Under the pieces are notes generated by a model, which did no database searches, was not told where the DNA came from, and worked only from the letters and a program-made list of their open reading frames with translations. From Rhodocyclales bacterium (lineage in GTDB: Bacteria > Pseudomonadota > Gammaproteobacteria > Burkholderiales > Rhodocyclaceae): a stretch of 64,000 bases of DNA. Positions 38,988 through 49,700 of this stretch are shown here, piece after piece; position 1 is the first letter of the stretch, and each line of letters begins with the position of its first letter. A program made the translations under genes and the position numbers. The stretch covers positions 1 through 64,000 of the forward strand of contig PQAF01000048.1 in assembly GCA_003105015.1 (NCBI GenBank), written 5' to 3'.

Positions 38988-41789
38988 ATGGCTGACTACC
39001 GAAAAACATTGAACCTTCCCGACACCCCCTTTCCGATGAAGGGCGACCTCGCCAAGCGCGAGCCGCAATGGGTGGCCGACTGGCAGAGCCGCAAGCTCTA
39101 CCAGAAGATCCGCAAGGCCTCGGCCGGACGGCCGCGGTTTGTATTGCACGACGGCCCCCCGTACGCCAACGGCGACATCCACATCGGGCACGCCGTCAAC
39201 AAGATCCTCAAGGACATCATCGTCCGTTCCAAGACCCTCGCCGGCTTCGACGCGCCCTACGTGCCGGGCTGGGACTGCCACGGCCTGCCCATCGAGCACC
39301 AGATCGAGAAGCTGCACGGCAAGCACCTGCCGGCCGACAAGGCGCGCGAGCTGTGCCGCGCCTTCGCCGCCGAGCAGGTCGAGCGGCAGAAAAAGGACTT
39401 CATCCGGCTCGGCGTGCTGGGCGACTGGGACGATCCGTATCTCACCATGGCCTTCCGCAACGAGGCCGACGAGATCCGCGCCCTGGGCGAGATTTATAAG
39501 CGCGGCTTCCTCTTCAAGGGTCTCAAGCCAGTGAACTGGTGCTTCGACTGCGGTTCGGCGCTGGCCGAGGCCGAGGTCGAATACCAGGACAAGGAGTCGC
39601 CCGCCATCGACGTCGCCTTCCCGCTCGACGATGCCGAGCGCGGCCGCGTGGCGCACGCCTTCGGCCTGACGGCGCTGCCGGAGGGCCCCTGCTACGCGGT
39701 GATCTGGACGACGACGCCGTGGACGATCCCCGGCAACCAGGCGCTCAACCTGCACCCGGAGTTCACCTACGAGCTGGTGCAGACGCCGCGCGGCCTGCTG
39801 GTGCTGGCGGCCGAGCTGCGCGGCCAGGCGCTGGCACGCTACGGGCTGGAAGGCAAGGTGCTCGGCGCCTGCCAGGGCGCGGCGCTGGCGCTGGTGAAGT
39901 TCCGCCATCCCTTCTACGACCGCGCCTCCCCGGTGTATCTCGGCGACTACGTCACGCTGGACACCGGCACGGGCGTGGTGCACAGCGCGCCGGCCTACGG
40001 CCTGGAGGACTTCGAGTCCTGCAAGCGCCACGGCATGAGGAACGAGGAGATCCTCACCCCGGTGCAGGGCGACGGCCGATTCAGTGAGAGCCTGCCCTTC
40101 TTCGGCGGCCTGAACGTCTGGAAGGCCAACGCCGCGATCATCGAGAAACTGCGCGAAGTCGGCTGCCTGTTCGCCTCGAACAAGATCACCCACAGCTACA
40201 TGCACTGCTGGCGCCACAAGACGCCGATCATCTACCGCGCCACGTCACAATGGTTCGTGGGGATGGATCGCCAGCCGCACGAGGGACGCACGCTGCGCGA
40301 GACGGCGCTGGCCGCCGTCGAGGCGACCAAGTTCTTCCCCGACTGGGGCCAGGCGCGCCTGCACGCCATGATTGCCAACCGCCCGGACTGGTGCGTCTCG
40401 CGCCAGCGCAACTGGGGCGTGCCGATCCCCTTCTTCCTGCACAAGGAGACCGGCGAGCTGCATCCGCGCACGCCCGAGCTGCTGGAGCTGGTGGCGCAGC
40501 GGGTGGAAAAGGAGGGCGTCGACGCCTGGTTCAGGCTGGATGCGGCCGAACTGCTGGGCGCCGAAGCGGCGCAGTACGAGAAGATGCGCGACACGCTCGA
40601 CGTCTGGTTCGATTCCGGCACCACCCACTGGACGGTGCTGCGCGGCAGCCACACCGGCGAGAGCAAGTGGCCGGCCGACCTTTACCTCGAAGGCTCGGAC
40701 CAGCACCGCGGCTGGTTCCATTCCTCGCTGCTCACCGCCTGCACGCTGGACGGCCGCGCGCCCTACGACAGTCTGCTCACGCACGGCTTCGTCGTCGACG
40801 GCCAGGGCCACAAGATGTCGAAGTCCAAGGGAAACGTCATAGCGCCGCAGAAGGTGTCGGACACCCTGGGTGCCGAGATCCTGCGCCTGTGGGTGGCGGC
40901 GACCGACTATTCGGGCGAGCTGTCGATCTCCGACGAGATCCTCAAGCGCGTGGTGGAAAGCTATCGCCGCATCCGCAACACCCTGCGCTTCCTGCTCGCC
41001 AACACCGCCGACTTCGACCCGGCCAAGGACATGCTGCCGGCGGCCGACTGGCTGGAGATCGACCGCTATGCCCTGGCGCTGACGCGGCGGTTGCAGGAGC
41101 AGGTGACGGCCGACTACGGCCGCTACGAGTTCCATCGCGTCGTCCAGGCGCTGCAGGGATTTTGTTCCGAGGAGCTGGGCGCCTTCTACCTCGACATCCT
41201 CAAGGATCGCCTGTACACCACCGGCGCCAACTCGAAGCCGCGACGAGCGGCGCAGAGCGCGCTGTGGCACATCCTGCAGGCGCTGATCCGCCTGATGGCG
41301 CCGGTGCTGACCTTCACCGCCGAGGAGATATGGCAGGTCCTGACGAAGAACCCGGACGACAGCGTGATGCTGACGACTTGGCACGCGCTGCCGGAGCCGG
41401 CTGAAGAGTCAGTCCTGGCGGCACGGTGGCAGCAGATTCGCGAGGTGCGCGCCGAGGTGTCGAAGGTGCTGGAGGCGCTGCGCGTCGCCGGCCAGATCGG
41501 ATCAAGCCTGCAGGCCGAGGTGGAGATCCGCGCTGCCGGAGGGAAGCACGACCTGCTGGCTTCGCTCGGCGACGACCTGCGCCTGGTGCTGATCTGCTCG
41601 AAGGCGACCGTGGTCAAGGTCGCCGATGCCGCCAGCGAAGGGGTGACTGCGGTGCCCAGCCCGCATGCCAAGTGCCCGCGCTGCTGGCATTGGCGCGAGG
41701 ACGTCGGCGTGAATGCCGAGCATCCCGAGTTGTGCGGGCGCTGCGACGCCAACATGCACGGCGCCGGCGAACCGCGCACCCATGCCTAG
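38988..41789 (+). CDS. ileS: Isoleucine--tRNA ligase
   Basis: Charges tRNA-Ile in the cytoplasm. The 933-residue class I enzyme shows [23 protein letters not shown] (HIGH motif), the editing domain with [14 protein letters not shown], the KMSKSKGN loop in [12 protein letters not shown], and an anticodon-binding domain. A C-terminal zinc-binding motif has the cysteine pairs CPRCWHW and CGRCDAN. Normal length for the eubacterial short form. Its end overlaps the start of lspA by eight bases. Confidence 0.98.
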   Translation: MADYRKTLNLPDTPFPMKGDLAKREPQWVADWQSRKLYQKIRKASAGRPRFVLHDGPPYANGDIHIGHAVNKILKDIIVRSKTLAGFDAPYVPGWDCHGLPIEHQIEKLHGKHLPADKARELCRAFAAEQVERQKKDFIRLGVLGDWDDPYLTMAFRNEADEIRALGEIYKRGFLFKGLKPVNWCFDCGSALAEAEVEYQDKESPAIDVAFPLDDAERGRVAHAFGLTALPEGPCYAVIWTTTPWTIPGNQALNLHPEFTYELVQTPRGLLVLAAELRGQALARYGLEGKVLGACQGAALALVKFRHPFYDRASPVYLGDYVTLDTGTGVVHSAPAYGLEDFESCKRHGMRNEEILTPVQGDGRFSESLPFFGGLNVWKANAAIIEKLREVGCLFASNKITHSYMHCWRHKTPIIYRATSQWFVGMDRQPHEGRTLRETALAAVEATKFFPDWGQARLHAMIANRPDWCVSRQRNWGVPIPFFLHKETGELHPRTPELLELVAQRVEKEGVDAWFRLDAAELLGAEAAQYEKMRDTLDVWFDSGTTHWTVLRGSHTGESKWPADLYLEGSDQHRGWFHSSLLTACTLDGRAPYDSLLTHGFVVDGQGHKMSKSKGNVIAPQKVSDTLGAEILRLWVAATDYSGELSISDEILKRVVESYRRIRNTLRFLLANTADFDPAKDMLPAADWLEIDRYALALTRRLQEQVTADYGRYEFHRVVQALQGFCSEELGAFYLDILKDRLYTTGANSKPRRAAQSALWHILQALIRLMAPVLTFTAEEIWQVLTKNPDDSVMLTTWHALPEPAEESVLAARWQQIREVRAEVSKVLEALRVAGQIGSSLQAEVEIRAAGGKHDLLASLGDDLRLVLICSKATVVKVADAASEGVTAVPSPHAKCPRCWHWREDVGVNAEHPELCGRCDANMHGAGEPRTHA

Positions 41790-42258
41790 GTTCGCCTCCT
41801 GGCTGGGGCTGTCGGGCCTCGTCATCGTCCTCGACCAGCTGACGAAGTTCTGGGTCGTCTCCGCGCTCAGGCTCGGCCAGAGTATCGAGCTGACGTCCTT
41901 CCTCAACCTGGTGTTCGTGTACAACCCGGGCGCCGCCTTCAGTTTTCTCTCCGATGCGGGTGGCTGGCAGCGCTGGTTCTTTGTCGTCCTGGCCATCGCC
42001 GTATCGGGGTGGCTGACTTTTCTGATTCGCCAGCACGCCGCCGAGCGCCTGCTGCCCCTGGCTGCGGCGCTGATCATGGGCGGCGCGCTGGGCAATGTCA
42101 TCGACCGCATCCGCTTCGGCGCGGTGGTGGACTTCGTGGACGTGCATGCCGCCGGCTGGCATTGGCCGGCCTTCAATGTCGCCGACTCGGCGATCTCGGT
42201 GGGCGTGGCGCTGCTCGTCTGGCAACAACTGTTTTGCGCCGAAAAGGAAAAGCCATGA
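41782..42258 (+). CDS. lspA: Lipoprotein signal peptidase (signal peptidase II)
   Basis: Cleaves the signal peptide of lipidated prolipoproteins in the inner membrane. The 158-residue product has four membrane segments and the aspartyl protease motifs: [21 protein letters not shown] and [13 protein letters not shown], each with a catalytic Asp, and the N-terminal [11 protein letters not shown] at 41782 overlaps ileS; the fkpB start overlaps its stop (ATGA). The ileS-lspA-fkpB-ispH order is conserved. Confidence 0.97.
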   Translation: MPRFASWLGLSGLVIVLDQLTKFWVVSALRLGQSIELTSFLNLVFVYNPGAAFSFLSDAGGWQRWFFVVLAIAVSGWLTFLIRQHAAERLLPLAAALIMGGALGNVIDRIRFGAVVDFVDVHAAGWHWPAFNVADSAISVGVALLVWQQLFCAEKEKP

Positions 42259-42686
42259 GTTCGGTCGTCCAGGCCAACAGCCTGCTGACCCTGCATTACC
42301 GCCTTGCCCTGGCCGACGACACCGAGCTCGTCAGCACCTTCGGCGGCAAGCCGGCGACGCTGCAGCTGGGCAGCGGGGAGTTGGCGCCGGTGCTGGAGAA
42401 GTGCATCATCGACCTGCCGGTCGGCGAGCGCACGGTGTTCCTGCTCGAGCCGGAGCAAGCCTTCGGCCCGCACAATCCGCAGCTGATGCAGCGCTTCGCC
42501 CGCAGCGAGCTGCCCAACCCCGGGGAACTCCGCGAGATGGCACTCATCGAATTCAAGGCGCCCAACGGCGCCACCTATACCGGCCTGGTGCGCGAGCTGA
42601 CGGCGGAGGATGCCCTGATCGACTTCAACCACCCGCTGGCCGGCAAGGCCATCCGCTTCGAGGTGGACGTGATAGGAGTTCTGTGA
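42255..42686 (+). CDS. fkpB: FKBP-type peptidyl-prolyl isomerase
   Basis: A prolyl isomerase of the SlpA/FkpB type with possible chaperone activity. The 143-residue protein has the FKBP strand pattern ([74 protein letters not shown]) with the insert-in-flap domain in the middle (about residues 70-130). It is translationally linked to lspA at its start and its stop shares one base with the ispH ATG (TGATG). Confidence 0.95.
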   Translation: MSSVVQANSLLTLHYRLALADDTELVSTFGGKPATLQLGSGELAPVLEKCIIDLPVGERTVFLLEPEQAFGPHNPQLMQRFARSELPNPGELREMALIEFKAPNGATYTGLVRELTAEDALIDFNHPLAGKAIRFEVDVIGVL

Positions 42687-43615
42687 TGGACATACTGCTG
42701 GCCAATCCCCGCGGCTTCTGCGCCGGCGTCGAGCGCGCCATCGAGATCGTCGAACGGGCACTGGAAATCTACGGCGCGCCGATCTATGTCCGTCACGAGG
42801 TCGTGCACAACAAGTTCGTCGTCGATGATCTGCGCGCCAAGGGCGCGGTGTTCGTCGAAGAGCTGGATGAAGTGCCGGACGGCGCAACGGTGATTTTCAG
42901 CGCACACGGCGTGTCGAAGGCGGTGCGCGACGAGGCGGACCGGCGCGGCCTGCGCGTCTTTGATGCCACTTGCCCCTTGGTGACCAAGGTGCACGGCGAG
43001 GTGCAGCGCCTGCGGGCCGCAGGACGCGAGGTCGTCATGATCGGCCATCGCGGCCATCCCGAGGTGGAAGGCACGATGGGGCAGTCGTCAGGTGGCATGC
43101 ATCTCGTTGAAAGCGCAACCGACGTCGAGCGCCTGAAAGCCAGTCTCGGCAAGGCGCCGCCGCCGCTCGGTTACGTTACCCAGACCACTCTCTCGGTTGA
43201 CGACGCCGCCGAGATCGTTGCAGCACTGAAGGTCGCCTTTCCGGATATCCAGGGGCCGAAGAAGGACGACATCTGCTATGCCACCCAGAACCGACAGGAT
43301 GCCGTCAAGCGACTGACGGAGCAGTGCGATCTGGTGATTGTCGTTGGCTCCCCCAATAGCTCAAATTCAAACAGGCTGCGGGAAGTGGCGAAAAATCGTA
43401 ATGTCGTTGCCTATCTGGTGGATAGTGCAGAGGAGCTGCAGCCGGAGTGGCTGGAGGGTAGGCAAAGGATCGGTGTGACCGCCGGCGCCTCGGCACCTGA
43501 TGCCCTTGTCGAGGCTGTTGTGGCGAAGCTCAAGCAATTGGGGGGCGAGGCGGTAGTTTCCCTGGTAGGCACTCCGGAGCAGGTTCGCTTTACCTTGCCA
43601 AGAGAACTGGAATAA
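42686..43615 (+). CDS. ispH: 4-hydroxy-3-methylbut-2-enyl diphosphate reductase
   Basis: The last enzyme of the MEP pathway, making isopentenyl and dimethylallyl diphosphate. The 309-residue [4Fe-4S] enzyme shows three cluster cysteines ([26 protein letters not shown], and ICYATQNRQ), [20 protein letters not shown], and [14 protein letters not shown] at 42686 follows AGGAGTTCTG and overlaps the fkpB stop by one base. With dxs and ispA it links the isoprenoid genes of this window, though they are in separate operons. Confidence 0.98.
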   Translation: MDILLANPRGFCAGVERAIEIVERALEIYGAPIYVRHEVVHNKFVVDDLRAKGAVFVEELDEVPDGATVIFSAHGVSKAVRDEADRRGLRVFDATCPLVTKVHGEVQRLRAAGREVVMIGHRGHPEVEGTMGQSSGGMHLVESATDVERLKASLGKAPPPLGYVTQTTLSVDDAAEIVAALKVAFPDIQGPKKDDICYATQNRQDAVKRLTEQCDLVIVVGSPNSSNSNRLREVAKNRNVVAYLVDSAEELQPEWLEGRQRIGVTAGASAPDALVEAVVAKLKQLGGEAVVSLVGTPEQVRFTLPRELE

Positions 43616-43726
43616 AACCGCCTTACGCGTCTGGCGCCACTTGTCGAGACGAACTGACCGCTCATCGCTCGATGCTTGGCATACGCTTGATGCACATATA
43701 TTTTTTGAGCCATGGAGGATGCAAAC

Positions 43727-44131
43727 ATGCATGTTCGCCCCGCAGCCGTTGCTGGCTTCACCTTGATCGAACTCATGATCGCCGTTGCCATCGTCGCCAT
43801 ACTTGCGGGCGTGGCCCTGCCTGCCTACCAGGATTACATGAGGCGGGGCAATATACCGGAGGCGACAGCAGGACTGGGCCAGGGACGCATCACCATGGAG
43901 CAATGGTTCCAGGACAACCGCACCTACGAGGGGGCGGCCTGCTTGGGCAATGGCAAGAAATTCAATTTCACCTGCAACACAGCAGCAACGACCTTCCTGA
44001 TTACGGCAACGGGCAAAGACAACATGACGGGCTTTTCGTACACGATCAATCAGGACAATGCCCGTACCTCGACCACCCCATGGGGGAACGGCGCCACCTG
44101 CTGGATCACGCGCAAGGGGGATTCGTGTTGA
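43727..44131 (+). CDS. Type IV pilin (PilE-like minor pilin)
   Basis: A 134-residue class III pilin. The leader [10 protein letters not shown] is cut before Phe ([24 protein letters not shown], with Glu at +5), as done by prepilin peptidase. The C-terminal globular domain has two cysteines near 73 and 83, and a second pair near the end ([12 protein letters not shown]), suggesting D-loop disulfides. ATG at 43727 has GGAGG eight bases upstream; an ATG at 43712 overlaps that site. First gene of the minor pilin operon; its stop overlaps the next start (TGATG). Confidence 0.92.
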   Translation: MHVRPAAVAGFTLIELMIAVAIVAILAGVALPAYQDYMRRGNIPEATAGLGQGRITMEQWFQDNRTYEGAACLGNGKKFNFTCNTAATTFLITATGKDNMTGFSYTINQDNARTSTTPWGNGATCWITRKGDSC

Positions 44132-44667
44132 TGGCTTTGCGCCGGCAGCGCGGGGTGTCGATCATCGAGGCGATGATCGTGGTGGCGATAATCGTCGTTC
44201 TGCTGGTGCTGGCCGTTCCGGTGGGGCTGGAATGGCTCGCCAATAGCCGCATTCGATCGGCTTCGGATAGCATGCTCGCCGGCCTACAGCTCGCCCGCGC
44301 CGAGGCTGTGCGGCGGAATGTCCTGGTCGAGTTCGTTCTCGATGCCGCCCCCGCCACGGGCTGGACCGTGCGCGCCGCCGTTTCTGGCGCGGAAATCCAG
44401 AAAAGGGCTGCCGGCGAAGGCACGTCCGACGTAATCGTAGCGGTTACACCGAACGGCGCCACCAGGGTCAGCTTCGACGGCCTCGGGCGACGCGCGCCAA
44501 ATGCCGACGCGAGCAATCCGATCGAGAGGTTCGACCTGGATTTGCCGGCGACGGTGCTTGCGGCGGAGAAAACCCGAAATTTGCGTCTTCAGGTTGGCCT
44601 GGGGGGGCAGGTCGTCATGTGCGATCCGAACGTAACCACGGTGGGTGACGTCAGAAAATGTCCATAA
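44131..44667 (+). CDS. fimU: Minor pilin FimU/FimT-like (GspH domain)
   Basis: A 178-residue minor pilin that helps start assembly of the type IV pilus. The prepilin cleavage region is QRGVSIIEAMIVVAIIVVLLVLAVP, with a longer hydrophobic helix, then the GspH/FimT domain (SDSMLAGLQLARAEAVRRN near residue 47). Two cysteines are near the end (VMCDPN, RKCP). The cleavage site GVSIIE departs slightly from the usual GFTLIE. It overlaps its neighbours by one and ten bases. The symbol is tentative. Confidence 0.85.
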   Translation: MALRRQRGVSIIEAMIVVAIIVVLLVLAVPVGLEWLANSRIRSASDSMLAGLQLARAEAVRRNVLVEFVLDAAPATGWTVRAAVSGAEIQKRAAGEGTSDVIVAVTPNGATRVSFDGLGRRAPNADASNPIERFDLDLPATVLAAEKTRNLRLQVGLGGQVVMCDPNVTTVGDVRKCP

Positions 44668-45032
44668 CAAAGCCTGCGCCTCAGCAACAGAAGGGCGCAA
44701 CACTGATAGAAGCACTGGTTGCCGTGCTGATCTTCTCGATCGGCATCCTTGCGGTTGTCGGCATGCAAGCCCTCTCGGTGAGAGTGGTCACCGACGCGAA
44801 GTACCGCGCGGATGCCAGCTTCCTGGCCAATCAGGCCCTCGGGCGGCTCTGGGGAGATCCGACCAACCTGGCCGTCCACGCCGAAGCCGATGTCGACGTC
44901 GCCGGGCTGCCGAACGGCAAGCGCACGGTTGCAATCAACGGAGATCGGGCGACGGTGACGATCCGCTGGCAGCAGCCGGGGGATGCCGTGCATGAGTTCG
45001 TCGCCGAAGCCTATATCAATGTCAACAATTGA
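44658..45032 (+). CDS. pilV: Type IV pilus modification protein PilV
   Basis: A 124-residue minor pilin of the PilV family. Leader MSITKPAPQQQKG precedes the cleaved ATLIEALVAVLIFSIGILAVVGMQA, which is the standard PilV N-terminus with Glu at +5. The rest is the small globular domain (ASFLANQALGRLW and VTIRWQQPGD). It overlaps the fimU-like gene by ten bases. Required for pilus assembly in the family through interaction with PilW and PilX. Confidence 0.93.
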   Translation: MSITKPAPQQQKGATLIEALVAVLIFSIGILAVVGMQALSVRVVTDAKYRADASFLANQALGRLWGDPTNLAVHAEADVDVAGLPNGKRTVAINGDRATVTIRWQQPGDAVHEFVAEAYINVNN

Positions 45033-45045
45033 GGCCGGGGCAGGC

Positions 45046-46137
45046 ATGAATCGGACTGCGCAGAAAGGCGTGACACTGGTCGAGTTGATGGTCGCCCTGG
45101 TGATCGGCGCGATTGCCGCGCTGGTCATCCAGCAGGTGATGGCCATGTTCGAAGGGCAGAAGCGGACCAGCAGCGGCGGATCGGATGCGCAAGTCAATGG
45201 TGCGGTCGCGCTCTTTGCGCTGGAACGCGAGGTCAGGCAGGCGGGGTATGGTCTGTTCGGGGGCAGCGGCTCGCTTTGTCCGCTTGGCATCAATATCTAC
45301 TACAACGGCACGACGGTATCGAATGGCGGGGCGCTGTTGCCGCTGCGCATTGCCGACGGCGGTGCAGGTCCGGACGCGATCGAGTTTCTGCGTTCGGATG
45401 CCGATTTTGCCGCGATTCCGACCTCTATCATCAAGAACATGCCCAATTCCTCCGCGGAGGTCACGGCGGACAGCACCGGCGGTCTTGCCCAGAATCAGAT
45501 GTTTCTTGCGGCCGGCAAAGGCGGCAGCAAGGTCTGCACGCTGATGCAGATGTCGCAAGACCCGCAGCAGACCGGCAATGGCTGGAACCTGCAGCACAAT
45601 TCCGGCCAATACCTCTACAACCCGCCCAATGCGAACACGGCCTTCGCGACGGCGCCCACCTACGAGATCGGCGATGTCGTCGTGAACATGGGCAGTTTCA
45701 TCCACAGGCGCTATCAGGTGCTTTGCGAGCGCCTGACGGAGGTCAGTCCGACGCTCACCGCCGCCCCTTACACCTGCGCGAACACCGTGCCGATCGTCGA
45801 CCAGATCGTCGACATGCAGGTGCAGTACGGCGTTTCGCCGGCGGGCAGCATGCAGATCACGCAATGGTGCAATGCAACCGCAACCTCGGCGTGCGGCGAC
45901 TGGAGCAACCCGGGCAACAATGAAGTATCGCGGATTCGCGCCGTACGCATCGCGCTGGTGGCGCGCAGCGTTCAATACGAAAAGGAGATGGTCAGCCCGG
46001 CAAACCTGACGCTCTGGGACGCAGGCGATCCGGGCGATCCTCCGCCGAGCCTTGCGCTGACCGACGACCAGCGGCATTACCGGTACAAGGTTTTCACGAC
46101 CATCGTGCCGATACGCAACGTGATCTGGGGAAGCTGA
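45046..46137 (+). CDS. pilW: Type IV pilus assembly protein PilW
   Basis: A 363-residue minor pilin. The N-terminal prepilin region is MNRTAQKG cut before VTLVELMVALVIGAIAALVIQQV, followed by the PilW domain with ALEREVRQAGYGLFG near residue 60 and IRAVRIALVARS near 300. The ATG at 45046 gives a normal leader; upstream starts fall inside pilV. Its stop shares a base with a possible pilX start (TGATG). Confidence 0.93.
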   Translation: MNRTAQKGVTLVELMVALVIGAIAALVIQQVMAMFEGQKRTSSGGSDAQVNGAVALFALEREVRQAGYGLFGGSGSLCPLGINIYYNGTTVSNGGALLPLRIADGGAGPDAIEFLRSDADFAAIPTSIIKNMPNSSAEVTADSTGGLAQNQMFLAAGKGGSKVCTLMQMSQDPQQTGNGWNLQHNSGQYLYNPPNANTAFATAPTYEIGDVVVNMGSFIHRRYQVLCERLTEVSPTLTAAPYTCANTVPIVDQIVDMQVQYGVSPAGSMQITQWCNATATSACGDWSNPGNNEVSRIRAVRIALVARSVQYEKEMVSPANLTLWDAGDPGDPPPSLALTDDQRHYRYKVFTTIVPIRNVIWGS

Positions 46138-46151
46138 TGGGGAGAAATGCA

Positions 46152-46778
46152 ATGGCCCTCTCGATGCGGCGGCAAAATGGCGTCGTGCTGCTGATCGCCC
46201 TGATCGCGCTGGTGGCGATTTCGCTGGCAGGCATCGCACTGATGCGATCGGTCGATACGGGCCTGGTGATCACGGGCAACCTTGCCTTCAAGCAGTCGGC
46301 GGCGCAGGCCGGCGATGCCGGCACCGAAGCGGCTGCCGATTGGCTGAACACGAACGTCGCCCTGCTTGCGAACGACTCGGCAGCGGCGGGCTACTATGCG
46401 ACCTGGCGCACGAATTGCGATCTGCTGGGCAATCGGACCGCCGCGACCGACGACGACGTGGTCTGGGCGGCCGGCGGAATGGCGCAGCCCAACTGCGGCA
46501 TGGTGGCGACAGCCGTGGCCTCCGACAAGCTGCCGGGCGGCTACGCGGCGACGTACGTGATCAACCGCATGTGCAACAACGAAGGCGCACCGAACGATCC
46601 AGCCATCTTTTGTTCGGCCTACCAGTCCTCGTCGACCGGTTCGGACAGCACCAAGGGCGGCGCTTCCTATGGGCAGTTGCCGCTCACCGGCACCACCCAG
46701 CAGTATTACCGCATCACCACCCGCATCGTCGGCCCGCGCAACACGGAAAGCATCGTGCAGGCAATCGTCGCGTTTTAA
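46152..46778 (+). CDS. pilX: Type IV pilus assembly protein PilX
   Basis: A 208-residue minor pilin-like protein. It begins MALSMRRQNGVVLLIALIALVAISLAGIALMRSVDTGLV, the PilX N-terminus in which the usual Glu at +5 is absent, then ITGNLAFKQSAAQAGDAGTEAA and a C-terminal domain with YYRITTRIVGPRNTESIVQAIV. The ATG at 46152 has GGGGAGA six bases before it; ATG at 46137 (overlapping the pilW stop) would add five residues. It sits 15 bases before pilY1. Confidence 0.9.
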   Translation: MALSMRRQNGVVLLIALIALVAISLAGIALMRSVDTGLVITGNLAFKQSAAQAGDAGTEAAADWLNTNVALLANDSAAAGYYATWRTNCDLLGNRTAATDDDVVWAAGGMAQPNCGMVATAVASDKLPGGYAATYVINRMCNNEGAPNDPAIFCSAYQSSSTGSDSTKGGASYGQLPLTGTTQQYYRITTRIVGPRNTESIVQAIVAF

Positions 46779-46793
46779 GTCAAGGAGCCGCAC

Positions 46794-49700
46794 ATGGCTA
46801 GAAAATCACTTCGCTTTCTCGTCTTCTGGCTTGCGGCCATGCCTGCGGCTTGGGCTGCAACCGTCGATCTTGCCGACAAGCCGCTGGCCTCCGGCACCAG
46901 CGGCGAGGTGAAGCCCAACGTGATGATCGTCCTCGATGACTCGGGCTCGATGGGCTGGACGCACCTGCCCGACCATGTGCGGAGCCTGCGCACCACGAAG
47001 GGATACAAGTCGGCCCAGTGCAATGGCATCTACTACAACCCTGCGGTTACCTATGCGCCGCCCCTCAATGCGGATGGAACGAGCTACCCGAACGTCAACT
47101 TCTACGACGCGCCCTATGATGGCTTTGACTCGGGCTCGACCAAGGTCAACCTGTCGACTTCGTTCAGGGCCTATGACGATACGACGAGCTTTGGCGGCGG
47201 AGACGATACAGCCCAGGCGGCCTACTACTATACCTACTCGAGCACGCCATCGCAGCCGGCGATGTCCTATACATATACAAGCGGGGGCAGCGTCGACACC
47301 TCAACGACGTTCTACAAGGAATGCAATGAAACCATCGCCGGCAAGTTCACCAAGGTCACCGTCGAGGGGCAGGGCGCCACGGCACGGCAGAATTTCGCCA
47401 ACTGGTACAGCTATTACCGCATCCGGCTGCTGACTGCCAAGACGGCCGTTGGCCGCGCCTTCGTGAATCTCTCCGAGCCGTCGAAATACCGCATCGGCTT
47501 CACCACCCACAGCTATACGGGGACGGATACCAGCAACGACGAGTTTCAGAAAATCGACGACTTTTGCGCTGCAAGCCCGGGATGCGCCCAACGTACGAGC
47601 ATTTTCAGCAAACTCTATGGAGCCAGCGCATCCGGCGGCACGCCGCTGCGAGCGGCCCTCTCCAAGGTCGGGCGCATCTATGCGGGCAAGACCGGCGACG
47701 ATCCGGTCCAATACTCCTGCCAGCAGAACTTCACGATCCTCACCACGGATGGCTTCTGGAACGGCGATGATGGCTACAGGCTCGACGGGACAACGGCGAT
47801 CGGAAATCATGATGGTCAGGCGCCCAGGCCGATGTGGGACGGGGGCTCGGGTTCGATGCAGGTGGATACCTACAAGCGCTACTCATATTCAACATCTAAG
47901 TGCTCAAACGGTAAAATCAAACACAGAGAGCAAAGGAAGACTGTTACGACACCTGTCGATCCGGCTGGCTCGTCTGTCGAAACTGCTTGGACTAATTTTA
48001 CAAACTACACGTCTTGTTACGCAGGTGCCTTGCCCGATCCGAACCCGAGCAATCAGGAACTGGTGTCCACCGAGGTCGTGTCAGCCTCCGGTGGCTTCTC
48101 CGATTCCCTTGCCGACGTCGCCATGTACTATTACCAGACCGATCTCCGCTCCGCGACTCTGGGCAATTGCACGGGCGCGCTTGGCGCCGGCTTTGATGTC
48201 TGCGAGAACAATGTGCCCGGTGCGGGCAGCGATACGGCGACCCATCAGCACATGACGACCTTCACGCTTGGTCTGGGAGTCGACGGCTCGCTCCAGTACT
48301 GCGAGAACTACGATTCGGGCGGTTGTACGGATTTCGAGGCCATCAAGCAGGGCACGAAAGTCTGGCCGAATCCGATGGACAACGAAGACCTCCATCGCGT
48401 GGACGACCTCTGGCATGCCGCAGTGGACGGCCGCGGCAAGTATTTCAGCGCCAAGTCGCCCGAATCGCTGGCAAGCGGCATCCAGAAGGCGCTGTCCGGG
48501 GTGTCGGCGCGCACGGCATCCGCCGCTGCGGCAGCGACCTCGAACCTCGAGCCGGTCGCCGGAGACAACTTTGCCTACGTGGCCATGTATACGACCGTCG
48601 ATTGGGATGGCGACATCGCCGCGCGCGAGATCAATCTGTCCGTCGGCACGGTGTCCGACACGGCGATCTGGTCGGCGCAGACCCAGCTTGATACGAAGGT
48701 GTCGGCGGCGAGCGATACGCGCTCCATCTATTTCAACGGCGGCGGCACGCTCAAGGCGTTCACGGTAGGCAACCTCACCTCCCAAGTCTCGTCCAGCTAT
48801 TTCCAGCCCGGCCCCACGAATCCCAACGGCCAGCTCTCCCAGTATCCGAGCCTGACGGCCGCAGAGCAGGCGGAAGCGACGCAGACGTCCATCATCAACT
48901 TCGTCCGCGGCCAGACCCAGCACGAGGACGAAAGCACCAACACCTGGAAGCTTTACCGCGAACGCAAGCACGCACTCGGCGACATCGTCAACGGCGCGCC
49001 GGTGTATGTGCGGAAGCCGCCGTTCGCCTATTCCGACGACAACTACTCGACCTTCGCCGAAAACAATAAGGCCCGTCAGTCGGTAGTCTATGCTGGCGCC
49101 AACGACGGCATGCTGCATGCCTTCAATGGCGACACCGGCGACGAGCTTTGGGCCTTCATCCCGACGGCCGTGATCCCGCAGCTCTACAAGCTTGCCGACA
49201 AGAGCTACTCGACCAACCACAGGTTTTATGTCGATGGGCCCATGACGGTGGGCGATGTCTGTCTGGCCGCTTCCTGCAATGCCAACCAGTGGAAGACCAT
49301 CATTGTCGGCGGCCTGGGCAAGGGCGGCCGCGCCTATTACGCGCTCGACGTTACCAATCCGACGAGCCCGCAATTGCTGTGGGAATTCACAGACACCAAC
49401 CTTGGGTATACATTCGGTAACGCCATCATCACCAAAATCAGCGGGCAATGGGTGGTGATCGTCGCCTCGGGCTACAACAACACTTCGCCCGGCGACGGCA
49501 AGGGACGGCTGTTCGTGCTCAAGGCATCCGACGGCACGAAACTCGCCGAGATCGTGACGGACGACACTGAAACCGACCCGTCCAAGAGCGGCATCGCCAA
49601 GATCAACAACTGGGTCAGCAGTACGAATCTCGACAACTCCACCCGGCATGTCTACGGCGGCGACCTCGACGGAAATGTCTGGCGCTTTGACGTCATCGCC

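Noticed and set aside
43677..43691. Possible sigma-54 promoter (TGGCA-N5-TTGAT) before the minor pilin operon
   Set aside because: The -12 element has GA where GC is required, so the match is not good enough to report as a feature.
48081..49649. 522-codon open frame opposite pilY1
   Set aside because: Runs opposite the well-supported PilY1 propeller, with no ribosome-binding site or family match; codon-bias shadow.
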